From positions 24,330 through 88,329 of the forward strand of contig CALVEK010000007.1 of assembly GCA_944326555.1 (NCBI GenBank): a stretch of DNA of 64,000 bases. The letters run 5' to 3'. Position 1 is the first letter of the stretch. Every line of letters starts with the position of its first letter. The notes under the pieces are model-generated. The model saw only the letters and a program-made list of their open reading frames with translations, was not told where the DNA came from and searched no databases. Below are positions 8,859 through 20,502 of the stretch, piece by piece. The stretch comes from Candidatus Gastranaerophilales bacterium (GTDB taxonomy: Bacteria; Cyanobacteriota; Vampirovibrionia; Gastranaerophilales; Gastranaerophilaceae). The translations under genes were made by a program, and so were the position numbers.

Positions 8859-8898
8859 AAACAGTCAGTAGAATATACTCTTAATCCATAAAAAAAGA

Positions 8899-8904
8899 TA
8901 TAAT
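8899..8904 (+). promoter_or_regulatory. Candidate -10 box of oppF-like gene (leaderless type)
   Basis: A perfect TATAAT ends 6 bp before the ATG at 8911; no SD is present and no good -35 hexamer is visible. Confidence 0.45.
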
Positions 8905-8910
8905 AACTCT

Positions 8911-9870
8911 ATGGAAAATTTGATTCAGATAAAAGATTTAAATGTATACTATCCGACAAGCTCAAACACTTGGGGAGAAAATAACGGTTTTATCCATGCT
9001 CTAAATGGAATCAATCTCAATATACAAAAAGGTGAAATTATAGGACTTGTCGGTGAATCAGGATGCGGAAAATCCACACTGGGCAAAGCGATACTAAACC
9101 TTATTAACGCAAAAGGTGAAGTCTTATATAACAATAAAAATGTTTTGCAATTTGACAAAAAAGAACTAAAACAATTTAGAAAAAACGCTCAATTGATATT
9201 TCAAAACCCATACTCAAGCCTTGACCCCAGAATGACAGTATATTCAATACTCAGAGAACCACTGGTTGTCCATGGCATCAGAGATAAAAACATAATCAAA
9301 ACAAGAATAGAAGAAATAATAAATCTTGTAGGACTCGCTAAAGAAGTCCTGACTCGTTACCCTCACGAATTTTCAGGTGGGCAAAGACAAAGAATAGCTA
9401 TAGCAAGAGCATTAATATTAAAACCGGAATTTCTTATTGCAGATGAACCTGTCTCGGCTTTAGATGTCAGTATACAAGCTCAAATAATTACGCTTTTACA
9501 AGAATTAAAAGAAAAACTAAATTTGACTATACTATTTATTTCACACGATTTAGGTGTTGTAAAATATCTTTCTGACAGAATAGCAGTAATGTATCTTGGT
9601 GATATTGTAGAACTCTCAGACAAAGAATCACTTTTTAATACCCCTAAACACCCATACACAAAAGCACTGATATCAGCAGTCCCTTCTGTTCACAAAAAGA
9701 CAGTTGATGAAATAAAATTGGAAGGAGATTTGCCCTCACCCAAAAATCCGCCAAAGGCCTGCAAATTCCACACACGCTGTTTTGAATGTATGGAAATATG
9801 CTCTAAAAAAGAGCCTGAAATTATAAAAATTTCAGACTCTCATTACGTAAAATGTCATTTGTATGACTAA
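8911..9870 (+). CDS. Oligopeptide/dipeptide ABC transporter ATP-binding protein, OppF/DppF type
   Basis: 319 aa with the full ABC ATPase set: Walker A GESGCGKST (48-56), signature SGGQRQRIAIARAL, Walker B LIADEPVSALD and the switch His in FISHDLG. The C-terminal oligo_HPY region (HPYTKALISAVP, then Cys-rich CKFHTRCFECMEIC) is diagnostic of OppD/OppF-type subunits, and the Cys cluster probably binds an Fe-S cluster as in that family. The other Opp components are not adjacent, so the substrate is presumed peptide. Its 3' coding end also contains the terminator hairpin of the convergent gene. Confidence 0.93.
   Translation: MENLIQIKDLNVYYPTSSNTWGENNGFIHALNGINLNIQKGEIIGLVGESGCGKSTLGKAILNLINAKGEVLYNNKNVLQFDKKELKQFRKNAQLIFQNPYSSLDPRMTVYSILREPLVVHGIRDKNIIKTRIEEIINLVGLAKEVLTRYPHEFSGGQRQRIAIARALILKPEFLIADEPVSALDVSIQAQIITLLQELKEKLNLTILFISHDLGVVKYLSDRIAVMYLGDIVELSDKESLFNTPKHPYTKALISAVPSVHKKTVDEIKLEGDLPSPKNPPKACKFHTRCFECMEICSKKEPEIIKISDSHYVKCHLYD
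9805..9840 (-). terminator. Rho-independent terminator of the NTF2-like gene, inside oppF coding sequence
   Basis: Stem arms CTGAAATT (9815-9822) and AATTTCAG (9828-9835), extended by GAG/CTC across one mismatch. On the minus strand the stem is followed by CTCTTTTTT. It lies within the last 25 codons of the convergent oppF-like gene. Confidence 0.75.
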
Positions 9871-9873
9871 CTT

Positions 9874-10380
9874 TTATTTTGCATATTTTAAGAATTTTTG
9901 CTGTTTTGTGTACATCATTTCTTCTTTAATTTTCAATTTTCCTGATGCATCAGGCCCAATTACAAAATGAGCAGGAATTTTATAATCACTTGTTGATGGT
10001 TGTCTTAAACAAGTAATTTTATAATTGTTCCCTTGCTTTGTAATTTTTCTTTCTGTGTAGAAGTTTTTATATTTATTTAATTTAGCTAAGTTTGCACCTA
10101 TTCTCATTTGATTAAAATACTGCTTTGTATCAGCAGTAACAGTCGCTGTTGTTCCATCAGGTTTCATCACAACTCTTATTATCTTAGCGTCAGGTGCATA
10201 GTAACTTGTAATAGTATCACTGTATGTATTAGCAGCATCGACATATTTGTTAAAGAAAGCAAGAACTTCCTGTGGTGTAGCAGCATTGGCGGGCAAACCT
10301 GCAACTGTAACTGCTGCAAATATAATTGCAAAAGCAAATGCAAGCAAATACAAACGTGATATTGATAATATTTTTTTCAT
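9874..10380 (-). CDS. Secreted NTF2/SnoaL-like hypothetical protein
   Basis: 168 aa with a Sec signal peptide (about 1-33, cleavage near ANA-AT). The mature part starts with a helix (TPQEVLAFFNKYVDAANTY) and then YYAPDAKIIRVV, a pattern of the cone-shaped NTF2/SnoaL fold; no catalytic residues can be assigned. It is probably periplasmic. AAGGAG lies 9 nt before the ATG. Convergent with oppF (3 bp apart). Fold assignment is by pattern only. Confidence 0.7.
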   Translation of the reverse strand: MKKILSISRLYLLAFAFAIIFAAVTVAGLPANAATPQEVLAFFNKYVDAANTYSDTITSYYAPDAKIIRVVMKPDGTTATVTADTKQYFNQMRIGANLAKLNKYKNFYTERKITKQGNNYKITCLRQPSTSDYKIPAHFVIGPDASGKLKIKEEMMYTKQQKFLKYAK

Positions 10381-10477
10381 TAAACTACTCCTTATACCTC
10401 TCTATATAATTTAGTACACATATTATACAACGAAAAAAAGCTCTATTTGTTCAAAAAAAATAGAATATTTTACAAAA

Positions 10478-10530
10478 CAAAATCAGAGTTCGGATTTAAA
10501 TTAAAAACTTTACCCAAACTCTGATTTATA
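10478..10530 (-). terminator. Terminator of the M48 protease gene
   Basis: Perfect arms AAATCAGAGTT (10480-10490) and AACTCTGATTT (10517-10527), extendable by wobble and two G-C pairs, followed on the minus strand by GATTTTGTTTTG. Confidence 0.75.
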
Positions 10531-10552
10531 AAAAGTTTATCGGTTACTTATT

Positions 10553-11398
10553 TTAATTACCTGAAAGTTGAATCAAACTATAAGCAGAACTCCAAGGATT
10601 TGTAGATTTTGCCATGTTTCTAACTCTTTTAAGTTTTTCATTTTTCAATTTTTCTTGTTCTTTTTTAGCTTTTTCTAACTTTTTAGGATCAGCATTTCTG
10701 ATTTTTAAATTTGCATAAATCAAATTTAATGCTTTCTGATACGAATCAGTTTTATAATTTGCTTTTACAGTAGCAGGATAATTGTAATTAGCATAATCAT
10801 AAATATTCATTATTCTGTCTTCACAAGAAAGATTTTCATCCATCAAACCACCAAGATTAGCTATATCAGACTTATAAACAACAGAAATCAAAGCTAAAGG
10901 ATTATATTTTGCAGCAGCGAGTAAATCTACAGCAGTAATATCAGCTTCCTTGTCATTTTCCTTATTAACTTTATTTGACGAAATAGTCTTTAAAAGTCTT
11001 ACCGTAGTATTAGCACCATCACTTTTCATATTCGGATTAACAGAAGATAACATAGAATTAACTAATCCTGATTTCGCGCTATGACCATTAACTAAATGCC
11101 CGATTTCGTGAGCGACTACAGCTGCCAACTCGTTGTCATTTTCAACAAATTTTAAATCACCACTGTATATGTAAACTATTTGTGTATAGGTAGCATCAGT
11201 ATTCATATTTTGGTTGTCTGTAACCTTGAAAGAAACAGTAGCCGGCATTTTATTAGCTTTAACAATATTCTGACCGATGACATTCAAATGATTTACGTTT
11301 GCCGTATCAAACCAATTTGTAGACGTATTGTAAGAGGCGGAAAAAGCACAACCTGCAAACAAAAACATACTCAAAACAATTCCAACTATTTTTTTCAT
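10553..11398 (-). CDS. M48-family zinc metalloprotease, exported, possibly a lipoprotein
   Basis: 281 aa. Residues 1-17 form a signal sequence with FAGC at Cys17, a near-consensus lipobox; cleavage after AFS-A is the alternative. The HExxH zinc site is HEIGHLVNGH (H97, E98, H101), with a third ligand probably Glu151 in ENDKEADITAVDLL, the M48 signature. It resembles the secreted HtpX/BepA-like peptidases that act in envelope protein quality control. The C-terminal 50 residues are a Lys-rich helix. AAGGGAG precedes the ATG. It has its own terminators on both sides. Confidence 0.88.
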   Translation of the reverse strand: MKKIVGIVLSMFLFAGCAFSASYNTSTNWFDTANVNHLNVIGQNIVKANKMPATVSFKVTDNQNMNTDATYTQIVYIYSGDLKFVENDNELAAVVAHEIGHLVNGHSAKSGLVNSMLSSVNPNMKSDGANTTVRLLKTISSNKVNKENDKEADITAVDLLAAAKYNPLALISVVYKSDIANLGGLMDENLSCEDRIMNIYDYANYNYPATVKANYKTDSYQKALNLIYANLKIRNADPKKLEKAKKEQEKLKNEKLKRVRNMAKSTNPWSSAYSLIQLSGN

Positions 11399-11434
11399 AT
11401 AATACTCCCTTCTTTGTAGAACATTATAGCAAAC

Positions 11435-11470
11435 AAAAAGAAAGCCGTACCCAAAAGTACGACTTTCTTT
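11435..11470 (-). terminator. Terminator of rpoBC1C2
   Basis: Arms AAAGAAAGCCGTAC (11437-11450) and GTACGACTTTCTTT (11457-11470), one G-U wobble, 6-nt loop; followed on the minus strand by a T-rich stretch. It sits 18 bp after the rpoC2 stop. Confidence 0.85.
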
Positions 11471-11487
11471 AACTTATATTAAAAGAA

Positions 11488-14400
11488 CTATTCACCAATA
11501 GTGAAATCAGGAGTTCCAAACATACCCTCAATTTCTTCCAAAATAGCAGAAGGCTTGCGAGTATTGTTCTTCTGAGCAGCTCTTCTTTGAGCTTCTTTAT
11601 CCTTTTCTTCAGAAGCATTTGTTAAGTGGTAATAACCTGTACCGGCAGGGATCAATCTACCGATGATTACGTTTTCTTTAAGACCTCTTAAAAGATCTTT
11701 CTTACCGTCAACAGCTGCTTCTGTAAGAATTCTTGTAGTTTCTTGGAATGAAGCTGCAGAAATGAAACTTTCTGTGTTCAAAGAAGCCTTTGTTATACCT
11801 AAAAGAACAGGCTCATAAGTAGCAGGCTGTCCACCGGCTTCTTCTACAGCTTGATTTTCAAGTTCAAGTGATTGAATTTCTACAAGTTCACCAGGTAATA
11901 ATTTTGTATCGCCTGACTCAACAACTTTAACTTTCTTAGTCATTTGTCTAACGATAATTTCAACGTGTTTATCAGCAATTTCTACACCTTGAGAACGGTA
12001 TACACGTTGTACTTCGTCAACCAAATACTGTTGAGCTGCCTCAATACCATTAAGTCTTATAACATCATGAGGATTCAAAGGACCACTTGTTAAAGGTTGA
12101 CCAACATGAATCTTCTGTTTGTCTTGAACAATGATATTTGAATCGATAGGATATTTGATTTCTGTTCTACCATTTTCATTAACAAGATACAATCTTGGAA
12201 CATCATCTTCTATCTCTATCTCAGCAACAGCATCAAATTCAGCAAGAATAGCAGAATCTTTAGGTTTTCTACCTTCAAGAAGTTCTTCTACCCTCGGAAG
12301 ACCTTGTACAATATCACCTGTCTTTTGTCTTTCGAATACAAGGTTTGCTAACATATCACCTCTAAGTACAAGTGAACCGGAATCAACCTGTAACATTGTA
12401 CCTGGGCTAATTAAGTAAGGACGACCTACTCTTATGTCGATAGAATCTTTGTTAACTGCAATAACTCTACCTGATGTAGGAGTAGTTTCTCCACTTTCAG
12501 ATACAACGCCATCACGTTTAACAAAATCACCTACTTTAACAACAGGTTTTGTTTTCAACTTAACTGTTTGTTGTACAGAATCCGAAATAAGAAGAATTCT
12601 TCTTAAATCTTCTTTATCTGATTTAATACTTGCAACACCATCGTTAACAGCTAAAACCTGAGTTTTTGCAACAGGTTCTCTAGGTGCAATTACTTGACCA
12701 TCTTCAACCAAAAGTTCTGTCTGTAATGATGCTTTGTTAGTTCCTTCAACTTCACGTCTTACAATCAAAGTTTCGAGAACAACAACTTTAAGCTCATTTT
12801 CTTTAGTCATTTCAACCATACCTTTAAGGTGGCTCAAATAACCTTGCATTTGAAGAACAAGACTTGTTCTAGTCAATGTCGCACCGTCCAAGTTTCTGAC
12901 TCTTGCACCATCTTTGTATTGCAACTGAGTAACAGGAACAATGCTGATAGACTCATCTGTGCTTTCAAATTCTATGCTTACAGATTTTGGTTTTATGTCA
13001 AACTGCTCAACAGGTCTTACCAAAATTTGTATTGGCTTGTTAGAAATAGCATCATCATCTAGCGAAGTAACATCTAAGTCTTCATCAAGATCATCTATTT
13101 CCAAATTATCTGATTCATTTTCAAGTATTGTAACAATAGAAGGTTGTTTTGCCTTAATTTTGCCTGCGATTACAGTACCGGCTTCAACAACTTCACCTTC
13201 TTCTACTTTCAAATCACCAATTGAATCCAATGTATGGATTTCACCGGGTCTAACAACAACTTCGTGAATAATATCATTGAATTCTTTAATTTCTACAATG
13301 CCGTCAATGTGAGTATAAAGGTCTTTAACAACCTCAGTACCTGCAGTAACAAAAGTATTGTTTTCTACCATCTTGAGAGTAACATCCTTATTAATTTGAT
13401 GAACTTCTTCAGGAATAAATACTACAGAACCTGGTTTTGTAATAATTTGATTGTCATCAACTTCTATACCCATGTATCTGATTTCGCCTGATGATGTAAC
13501 GGCATACTCATCATCAATCAACTCAGCTATTATCATTCCGTTTTCAACAGAAGTATCAGCAGGAGATTTTACAATGTATTTTTCACCTGTAGAATCAACT
13601 GTCCAGAATTGTTCTTTCTTTGTTGTTTCGAAAGTTGCATTAGAAGGCGCAATAGAAGCAATAACAATTGTCAATTCCTTACCTTGGACAATTTTCTTAA
13701 TCTTCTTACCTTCAAATTTAACTTCTTCTACTTCAAGGTTTTCGCCAACACGAACTTCTCCGCCGTGTTCTGATGAAATATGAGTTTCAGCAAGTTTTTC
13801 ACCTGTCTTAATTTTTTGTCCGTCTTTTACAAGGATTTTTGAACCACCAGGCAAGTTGTATACATCGCCGCCGAGTACCCAGACAATACCATTTTTGTTT
13901 GCTGTTCTTGAAACATTTCCTTGTCTGTCTTTCTTTTCATCAGCAACGAAATCTTCAAATAATACTTCACCTGACAAATCAGAGTTAATATCCTTTGTAG
14001 CTTTTTCTGTTAAACGGCTACCATCTCCGGAAGAAGCAGGTTCAAACTCAGCAATCTGATCACCTTTCTTAATCTTCATACCATTAACTACAAACATTTT
14101 TGCACCTGTAGGAATATGGTATTTTCTGGACAACTTAGCACCTTTGAGTTCTAAATCACCCTCTTGAATATTAACTTGAACAACATCACCATGACGAGTT
14201 CTCATTTCTTTTGTTTTGAGTTTTGAAACAATTTCACCATCGATATCAGCATCGATATGTTTCATAGCTCCTGAACCTTTAAATACACCACCTGTGTGGA
14301 AAGTTCTCATTGTAAGCTGTGTACCGGGTTCACCGATTGATTGAGCTGCAATAATACCGATAGCTTCACCTGAATCAACCATCTTTTGTGTTGTCATTGC

Positions 14401-15330
14401 CCAACCATAACACTTACGGCAAACGCCATATTCTAATGCACAAGTTAAAGCAGAACGAACTTTAAGAGAATGCAATTCTATTGAATCAATTTTCTTGATA
14501 TCTTCTCTGTCAACTGTCTTACCTGCTGCAACTAAAACATTTCCGTCAGCATCTTTAATATCTTCTGCAATAGTTCTTCCAAGAAGTCTTTCTTTTAGAG
14601 GAACAACAACTTTTTCACCATCTCTGATATCGGTCATTGTAATTGATTTTGTAGTATGACAATCATCTTCTCTAATGATTACATCTTGAGCTACGTCAAC
14701 AAGACGTCTTGTCAAATAACCGGAGTCAGCAGTTTTTAACGCTGTATCTACAAGACCTTTACGTGCACCGTATGATGAAATGATGTACTCGGTAACAGAC
14801 AAACCTTCTTTAAAGTTTGATTTAATAGGCAAGTCGATAATCTGACCTTGTGCGTCAGCCATCAAACCACGCATACCAACAAGCTGTGATACCTGTGATA
14901 AGTTACCTCTCGCACCGGAGAATGCCATCATATAAACCGGATTAAGTCTGTCAAAGTTTTCAACTACCTGTTCTGTAAGTTTAGCAGTGGTTTCAGACCA
15001 AGTATCGATAACCTTTGTATATCTTTCTACCTCAGTAATTTCACCTTTTAGGTATCTGTTTGTAGATTTGTCAATTTCAGCTTCAGCTTCTGCTAACAAC
15101 TGTTTTTTTATCGGAGGTACGCTCAAATCACTGATTGAAATTGTTGTACCTGAAATAGTTGCATATTTATAACCCAAGTTCTTCAAGCTGTTAGCTAAAC
15201 TTGCAGCCTTAGATCCACCATACTCAAGATATACTTGAGCAAGCAGGTTATTCAATGCTTTCTTGTTCACAACCTGGTTGATGAACTCCATTGTTTTCTT
15301 ATTATGTTTTTGAAGTAATGATGTATCCAT
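11488..15330 (-). CDS. rpoC2: DNA-directed RNA polymerase subunit beta'' (RpoC2)
   Basis: The C-terminal part of beta-prime as a separate 1280-aa protein. The start, [21 protein letters not shown] ... [16 protein letters not shown], corresponds to the N-terminus of cyanobacterial RpoC2. Bridge-helix/trigger-loop motifs are [24 protein letters not shown] and later [18 protein letters not shown]; four Cys around CHTTKS and [14 protein letters not shown] form the zinc site. A long central block of beta-rich repeats (about residues 360-1000) corresponds to the sandwich-barrel-hybrid insertion of cyanobacterial RpoC2. AAAGGGAA precedes the ATG. It is the last gene of the rpoB-rpoC1-rpoC2 operon, followed by a terminator. 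Confidence 0.97.
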   Translation of the reverse strand: MDTSLLQKHNKKTMEFINQVVNKKALNNLLAQVYLEYGGSKAASLANSLKNLGYKYATISGTTISISDLSVPPIKKQLLAEAEAEIDKSTNRYLKGEITEVERYTKVIDTWSETTAKLTEQVVENFDRLNPVYMMAFSGARGNLSQVSQLVGMRGLMADAQGQIIDLPIKSNFKEGLSVTEYIISSYGARKGLVDTALKTADSGYLTRRLVDVAQDVIIREDDCHTTKSITMTDIRDGEKVVVPLKERLLGRTIAEDIKDADGNVLVAAGKTVDREDIKKIDSIELHSLKVRSALTCALEYGVCRKCYGWAMTTQKMVDSGEAIGIIAAQSIGEPGTQLTMRTFHTGGVFKGSGAMKHIDADIDGEIVSKLKTKEMRTRHGDVVQVNIQEGDLELKGAKLSRKYHIPTGAKMFVVNGMKIKKGDQIAEFEPASSGDGSRLTEKATKDINSDLSGEVLFEDFVADEKKDRQGNVSRTANKNGIVWVLGGDVYNLPGGSKILVKDGQKIKTGEKLAETHISSEHGGEVRVGENLEVEEVKFEGKKIKKIVQGKELTIVIASIAPSNATFETTKKEQFWTVDSTGEKYIVKSPADTSVENGMIIAELIDDEYAVTSSGEIRYMGIEVDDNQIITKPGSVVFIPEEVHQINKDVTLKMVENNTFVTAGTEVVKDLYTHIDGIVEIKEFNDIIHEVVVRPGEIHTLDSIGDLKVEEGEVVEAGTVIAGKIKAKQPSIVTILENESDNLEIDDLDEDLDVTSLDDDAISNKPIQILVRPVEQFDIKPKSVSIEFESTDESISIVPVTQLQYKDGARVRNLDGATLTRTSLVLQMQGYLSHLKGMVEMTKENELKVVVLETLIVRREVEGTNKASLQTELLVEDGQVIAPREPVAKTQVLAVNDGVASIKSDKEDLRRILLISDSVQQTVKLKTKPVVKVGDFVKRDGVVSESGETTPTSGRVIAVNKDSIDIRVGRPYLISPGTMLQVDSGSLVLRGDMLANLVFERQKTGDIVQGLPRVEELLEGRKPKDSAILAEFDAVAEIEIEDDVPRLYLVNENGRTEIKYPIDSNIIVQDKQKIHVGQPLTSGPLNPHDVIRLNGIEAAQQYLVDEVQRVYRSQGVEIADKHVEIIVRQMTKKVKVVESGDTKLLPGELVEIQSLELENQAVEEAGGQPATYEPVLLGITKASLNTESFISAASFQETTRILTEAAVDGKKDLLRGLKENVIIGRLIPAGTGYYHLTNASEEKDKEAQRRAAQKNNTRKPSAILEEIEGMFGTPDFTIGE

Positions 15331-15366
15331 TTTTTCTTTAATTCCCTTTGATTAATATTTGGTAAC

Positions 15367-15392
15367 CTTCACGGATTATTTCCGTTATGAAG
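15367..15392 (-). other. Hairpin spanning the rpoC1 stop codon
   Basis: On the minus strand CTTCA-TAA-CGGA-AATAA-TCCG-TGAAG folds with the rpoC1 stop TAA as a 3-nt bulge. It is not followed by a T-run, so it is not a terminator. Confidence 0.5.
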
Positions 15393-17103
15393 ACAACGAG
15401 TTTCTAACTGTTTCGTTAAAGATTATTCTTCCTACAGTAGTTTCGATTCTTTCACCTTTTTCGTCTCTTACAACGATTTTGTCGTGCAAATCGATAACTT
15501 TAGCTTCCAATGCAGAAATTGCATCATCAAAGCTGTAGAAATATCCTTTAACTTCACCTTCACCATCATGGTTTTTCAAAATTGTAAGGTAGTACATACC
15601 CAATACCATATCCTGAGTAGGAGTGATAATAGGTTTACCTGTAGCAGGAGCAAGAATATTATTTGTAGCAAGCATTAACATTCTGGCTTCTGTCTGAGCT
15701 TCAATTGACAATGGAACGTGAACAGCCATTTGGTCTCCGTCGAAGTCGGCGTTGAATGCCGTACAAACCAGCGGGTGCAATTGAATAGCTCTGCCTTCAA
15801 CAAGTTTAGGTTCAAATGCTTGAATACCAAGTCTGTGAAGAGTAGGAGCACGGTTCAACAATACCGGATGTCCATCAATAACCTCTTCTAAAATATCCCA
15901 TACAACGGGCTCTGAACGTTCAATTTTCTTCTTAGCAGATTTAATGTTCTGTACTAAACCACGTTCAATCAATTTGTTAACAACAAAAGGCTTAAATAAT
16001 TCGATAGCCATTTCTTTAGGCAAACCGCATTGATTCAACTCAAGGCTCGGACCAACAACAATTACGGAACGACCTGAATAGTCAACACGTTTACCCAACA
16101 AGTTTTGTCTGAAACGACCTTGTTTACCTTCAATGATGTTAGACAATGATTTTAACGGTCTGTTGTTAGGACCAACAACAGTTCTGCCTCTTCTGCCGTT
16201 GTCGATTAACGCGTCAACAGCTTCTTGAAGCATACGTTTTTCGTTTCTTACGATGATTTCCGGAGCGCCCATCTCTAACAATCTTAACAAACGGTTGTTT
16301 CTGTTAATTACACGTCTGTACAAATCGTTTAAATCAGATGTAGCAAAACGTCCGCCATCCAATTGAACCATAGGTCTCAAATCCGGAGGAGTAACAGGAA
16401 GTACATCCATAATCATCCAAGTAGGTTCTGTGTTGGAAGCAATCAATGATTCGATAAGTCTCAATCTCTTGATTAGTTTTGCTCTCTTTTGAACAGAACC
16501 GCCTGCTTGAGCCAATTCACCTCTAATTTCTTCAACAAGTTCTGTCATGTTGATTTCACCAAGCAATTCTTTAATTGCTTCAGCACCGATACCAACTTTA
16601 AGAGCAGACTCTTCATTTTCCATGATAAAGTCTTCATACTCTTCTTCGCTTAAGAGTTGGTACTTTTTGAAACCTGAATCAGCAGGATCAATTACAACAT
16701 AATTGTTGAAATATATAACTTGTTCCAAATCTTTTAAAGACATATCCAAAAGTAATCCTAAATAAGAAGGAATTCCTTTTAAGAACCAAATGTGAGAAAC
16801 CGGTGCAGCAAGTTTGATATGCCCCATTCTGTGTCTTCTTACTTTTGAATCGGTAACTTCAACACCACATCTTTCACAGATGATACCTTTGTGTCTTACT
16901 CTTTTGTATTTACCGCAAAAACATTCCCAGTCCTTTGTAGGTCCAAAGATACGTTCGCAGAACAAACCGTCTCTTTCCGGTTTTAATGTTCTATAGTTAA
17001 TAGTTTCCGGTTTGGTAACCTCACCGTATGACCATTTCAGTATTCTCTCCGGAGAAGCGATACTGATTCGTATATAGTCAAAATAATCTATACTTGTAGA
17101 CAA
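15385..17103 (-). CDS. rpoC1: DNA-directed RNA polymerase subunit gamma (RpoC1, N-terminal part of beta-prime)
   Basis: 572 aa carrying the N-terminal half of beta-prime. The zinc ribbon [24 protein letters not shown] lies near residue 60, the clamp helices and rudder follow, [23 protein letters not shown] is typical, and the catalytic Mg triad is [12 protein letters not shown] (about residues 450-460). It ends after [11 protein letters not shown], as cyanobacterial RpoC1 does. It lies 84 bp after rpoB and 54 bp before rpoC2. AAGGAG precedes the ATG. The split is genuine: both halves have their own SD and start, and both ends match the cyanobacterial boundary. Confidence 0.97.
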   Translation of the reverse strand: MSTSIDYFDYIRISIASPERILKWSYGEVTKPETINYRTLKPERDGLFCERIFGPTKDWECFCGKYKRVRHKGIICERCGVEVTDSKVRRHRMGHIKLAAPVSHIWFLKGIPSYLGLLLDMSLKDLEQVIYFNNYVVIDPADSGFKKYQLLSEEEYEDFIMENEESALKVGIGAEAIKELLGEINMTELVEEIRGELAQAGGSVQKRAKLIKRLRLIESLIASNTEPTWMIMDVLPVTPPDLRPMVQLDGGRFATSDLNDLYRRVINRNNRLLRLLEMGAPEIIVRNEKRMLQEAVDALIDNGRRGRTVVGPNNRPLKSLSNIIEGKQGRFRQNLLGKRVDYSGRSVIVVGPSLELNQCGLPKEMAIELFKPFVVNKLIERGLVQNIKSAKKKIERSEPVVWDILEEVIDGHPVLLNRAPTLHRLGIQAFEPKLVEGRAIQLHPLVCTAFNADFDGDQMAVHVPLSIEAQTEARMLMLATNNILAPATGKPIITPTQDMVLGMYYLTILKNHDGEGEVKGYFYSFDDAISALEAKVIDLHDKIVVRDEKGERIETTVGRIIFNETVRNSLSS

Positions 17104-17150
17104 TTTATATCTCCTTTGTTAATTATTTCTGTTATTGAGTTTATTATATC

Positions 17151-17177
17151 TGCCACCTCGAACATTCCGAGGTGGCA
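17151..17177 (-). other. Perfect hairpin in the rpoB-rpoC1 spacer
   Basis: Arms TGCCACCTCG (17151-17160) and CGAGGTGGCA (17168-17177) with a 7-nt loop, directly after the rpoB stop. There is no T-run on the minus strand, so RNA processing or partial attenuation is more likely than termination. Confidence 0.6.
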
Positions 17178-17187
17178 AATTGATTAA

Positions 17188-20100
17188 TTACTCTTTAAAA
17201 GTAGTAGGTGTTTCAAAGAAATTGATGTTCAACAATTCTGAGTCAATATCTGAAAGAGTTCTCTTTGCAGAAGATTTTCTCAAATCATCTGTATCAGACA
17301 TCAAATCAACTTCTTCTCCACCTTTTTTAGCAACGGTGATATCCAAACCGATTGATTGAAGTTCTCTAACAAGAACCTTAAACGATTCAGGAATACCAGG
17401 TCTAGGAATGTTATCTCCTTTAACAATTGCTTCATAAGCTCTTGAACGGCCGTTAACGTCATCGGATTTGATTGTTAACATTTCTTGAAGTGTATAAGCA
17501 GCACCGTATGCTTCTAATGCCCATACCTCCATCTCACCGAATCTTTGACCGCCGAATTGAGCTTTACCACCCAAAGGTTGTTGTGTAACAAGTGAGTAAG
17601 GACCTGTACTTCTTGCGTGAATTTTATCATCAACAAGGTGAACAAGTTTCAATACATAAGTCAAACCAACAGCAACAGGTCTGTCAAACGGTTCACCTGT
17701 TCTACCGTCAATAAGTCTTACCTTACCGTCTTCACCAACCCAATCGATGCCTCTTGCTTTGATACCTCTTAAAAGTTCTTCTTTTGTAACTTTTTCAGAC
17801 ATACCGCCGCCGTACATTTCATCGAATGATGGAGCTTCATAATATTCTTTGTTCAGATATGCAGCCATACCGAGTAAGTTTTCATAAGTTTGACCTACGT
17901 TCATACGAGAAGGTACACCAAGAGGGTTCAATACAACATCCACAGGTGTTCCGTCAGGCAAGAACGGCATATCTTCTTTCGGAAGAATTCTTGAAACAAT
18001 ACCCTTGTTTCCATGACGACCTGAAAGTTTATCACCAACAGATACTTTACGTTTTTGAGCAATATAAACTCTAATAACAGTGTTAGCACCAGGTGGTAAT
18101 TCATCGCCTTTTTCACGGTCAAATACTTTAACATCGACTACACGTCCGCCTTCTCCGTGAGGAACTCTCAAAGAATTGTCTTTAACGTCTCTTGCTTTTT
18201 CAGCAAAGATAGCTCTCAACAATTTTTCTTCCGGAGGATGTTCAGATTCACCTTTCGGTGTAACTTTACCTACCAAAATGTCATCGGCATAAACTCTTGC
18301 ACCGATTCTTACAATACCTCTTTCGTCAAGGTGTCGTAAGGATTCTTCAGAAACGTTAGGAACTTCTCTTGTAATTTCTTCAGGTCCAAGTTTAGTTTGA
18401 CGTGCGTCTATTTCTAATTTTTCTATGTGAACAGAAGTAAAGATATCATCGTGAACGCATCTTTCTGAAAGAAGAATAGCATCCTCGTAGTTATAACCTT
18501 CCCAAGGCATGTAAGCGAGCAGTACGTTCTTACCAAGTGAAAGTTCACCCATATGAGTAGATGCACCATCCGCAATTACATCACCCGCTTTAACCTCATC
18601 ACCATCTCTTACGATAGGCTTTTGGTTAATACAAGTATCTTGGTTACTTCTTACATATTTCATTAATTGATATCTGTGAAGTTTATTAGCTTTGTCTCTA
18701 ATATATATTTCTTCACCGACAACCTTTTCGACCACACCGTCTACATCAGATACAACAACCATACCTGAGTCTTTAGCAGCTCTCTTTTCAAGACCTGTAC
18801 CAACAACAGGACGGTCTGTGATAAGAAGAGGTACAGACTGACGTTGCATGTTTGAACCCATCAATGCACGGTTAGCATCATCGTGTTCAATGAACGGAAT
18901 CAATGATGTAGCAACAGAGAAAATCTGAATCGGAGAAACACCGATGTAGTCAACTCTGTTTGCTTCTGACATTGTGAATTCAGATCTGTAACGGCAAGGT
19001 ACATAAGGATATTTAATGCTTCTGTCTTCGTTTAACTCAAGGTCGGCAGGAGCAATACGTAAGTTATCTTCTTCGTCTGCTGTGAGGTAGTGTACTTCGT
19101 CAGTAACTACACCATCTTTAACAGCAAAGAAAGGAGATTCAATAAATCCATAGTCATTAACCTTTGCGTGAGTAGCCAAAGAACCAATCAAACCTGCGTT
19201 CGGACCTTCAGGAGTTTCTACAGGACAGATACGTCCGTAGTGAGAAGGGTGAATATCACGAACAGCAAAGCCTGCTCTTTCTCTAACCAAACCACCAGGT
19301 CCCAATGCAGAAATACGTCTCTTGTGAGTCAATTCTGCAAGAGGGTTAATTTGGTCCATGAACTGTGATAACTGAGATGATCCGAAGAACTCTTTTAAAG
19401 AAGCAACTAAAGGTTTAGTGTTCAACAAGTTCAATGGAGTCAATGTATCAGAATCTTGAAGAGTCATTCTCTCTTTTACAATTCTTTCAATTCTTGAAAG
19501 ACCAACTCTGAATTGGTTTTGTAACAACTCACCTACTGAACGAATTCTTCTGTTTCCGAGATGGTCGATATCATCAACAGAACCTTCGTCATAAGTTAAG
19601 TTTATCAAGTACTCAATTGAAGCTACCAAGTCTTGAACAGTAATTGTTCTTTGAGTTTCAGGCAAGTTCAAACCGAGTTTTTTGTTCAATTTGTAGCGAC
19701 CTACACGACCGATATCGTATTTCTTTTCGTCAAAGAAACGAGCTTCCAAAATGGAACGTCCGCCAGCTGCAGAAGCAGGATCGCCGGGTCTCAATTTTTT
19801 GTAAATCTCAATTAATGCATCATCAGTCGTTTCTGTTGTATCTTTATCCAATGTTTTCTTTAAAAACTCAGCATGAGTGAACAATGTTTCCATTTCACCA
19901 ACAGTAATACCGAGAGCTTTTAAAAGTGTAGTTGCAAGAATTTTTCTGTTCTTATCAATCTTCACATATATAACATCGTTTGCATCAGTTTCTATCTTCA
20001 ACCAAGCACCTCTGTTTGGAATAAGAGTTGCATTGTACAAACGTTTACCGGTTGGAGAGATTTCACGTTTAAAGTAAACCCCAGGTGAACGAACGATTTG

Positions 20101-20502
20101 TGAAACTATAACACGTTCCGCACCGTTTACAATGAACGTACCTTTGTCTGTCATTGTAGGAATATCACCGATGTATACTTCTTGTTCCTTAATTTCACCG
20201 GTATCACGGTTAACCAATCTAACCATTACACGAAGCTGTTTTGCATAAGTAGCATCGTGGATACGAGCTTCTTCAATCGTATACTTTGGATTATCAAAAG
20301 TATAGTTAGGAAGAAAATGCAGTTCCAAACGGCCTGTATAATCTTTAATAGGAGAGAATGAAAGTAATTCTTCCTTTAAGCCTTCTTTTAAAAACCATTC
20401 AAAAGAATTCTTTTGAACTTCAATAAGGTCAGGTAAATCATCCAATCTGGTATTTGGAATACCCATTGGTGTTACTCTGGTTGCTTGATTTGTTGTCGAC
20501 AT
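17188..20502 (-). CDS. rpoB: DNA-directed RNA polymerase subunit beta
   Basis: 1104 aa, the compact cyanobacteria-like length. Family motifs include [29 protein letters not shown] (rifampicin region), [56 protein letters not shown] and the C-terminal [24 protein letters not shown]. It forms the core polymerase with RpoC1, RpoC2 and alpha. GAGG precedes the ATG by about 6 nt. No ribosomal protein genes (rplJL) lie upstream, unlike the usual arrangement; a roughly 130-nt leader with a hairpin precedes it. Confidence 0.98.
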   Translation of the reverse strand: MSTTNQATRVTPMGIPNTRLDDLPDLIEVQKNSFEWFLKEGLKEELLSFSPIKDYTGRLELHFLPNYTFDNPKYTIEEARIHDATYAKQLRVMVRLVNRDTGEIKEQEVYIGDIPTMTDKGTFIVNGAERVIVSQIVRSPGVYFKREISPTGKRLYNATLIPNRGAWLKIETDANDVIYVKIDKNRKILATTLLKALGITVGEMETLFTHAEFLKKTLDKDTTETTDDALIEIYKKLRPGDPASAAGGRSILEARFFDEKKYDIGRVGRYKLNKKLGLNLPETQRTITVQDLVASIEYLINLTYDEGSVDDIDHLGNRRIRSVGELLQNQFRVGLSRIERIVKERMTLQDSDTLTPLNLLNTKPLVASLKEFFGSSQLSQFMDQINPLAELTHKRRISALGPGGLVRERAGFAVRDIHPSHYGRICPVETPEGPNAGLIGSLATHAKVNDYGFIESPFFAVKDGVVTDEVHYLTADEEDNLRIAPADLELNEDRSIKYPYVPCRYRSEFTMSEANRVDYIGVSPIQIFSVATSLIPFIEHDDANRALMGSNMQRQSVPLLITDRPVVGTGLEKRAAKDSGMVVVSDVDGVVEKVVGEEIYIRDKANKLHRYQLMKYVRSNQDTCINQKPIVRDGDEVKAGDVIADGASTHMGELSLGKNVLLAYMPWEGYNYEDAILLSERCVHDDIFTSVHIEKLEIDARQTKLGPEEITREVPNVSEESLRHLDERGIVRIGARVYADDILVGKVTPKGESEHPPEEKLLRAIFAEKARDVKDNSLRVPHGEGGRVVDVKVFDREKGDELPPGANTVIRVYIAQKRKVSVGDKLSGRHGNKGIVSRILPKEDMPFLPDGTPVDVVLNPLGVPSRMNVGQTYENLLGMAAYLNKEYYEAPSFDEMYGGGMSEKVTKEELLRGIKARGIDWVGEDGKVRLIDGRTGEPFDRPVAVGLTYVLKLVHLVDDKIHARSTGPYSLVTQQPLGGKAQFGGQRFGEMEVWALEAYGAAYTLQEMLTIKSDDVNGRSRAYEAIVKGDNIPRPGIPESFKVLVRELQSIGLDITVAKKGGEEVDLMSDTDDLRKSSAKRTLSDIDSELLNINFFETPTTFKE

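Noticed and set aside
15331..15384. rpoC broken by frameshift or stop
   Set aside because: Both parts have own start and SD, and the ends match the natural cyanobacterial RpoC1/RpoC2 boundary.
11508..20077. Many plus-strand open frames opposite rpoB/rpoC1/rpoC2
   Set aside because: Shadows of the highly expressed minus-strand genes, with no SD or known domains.
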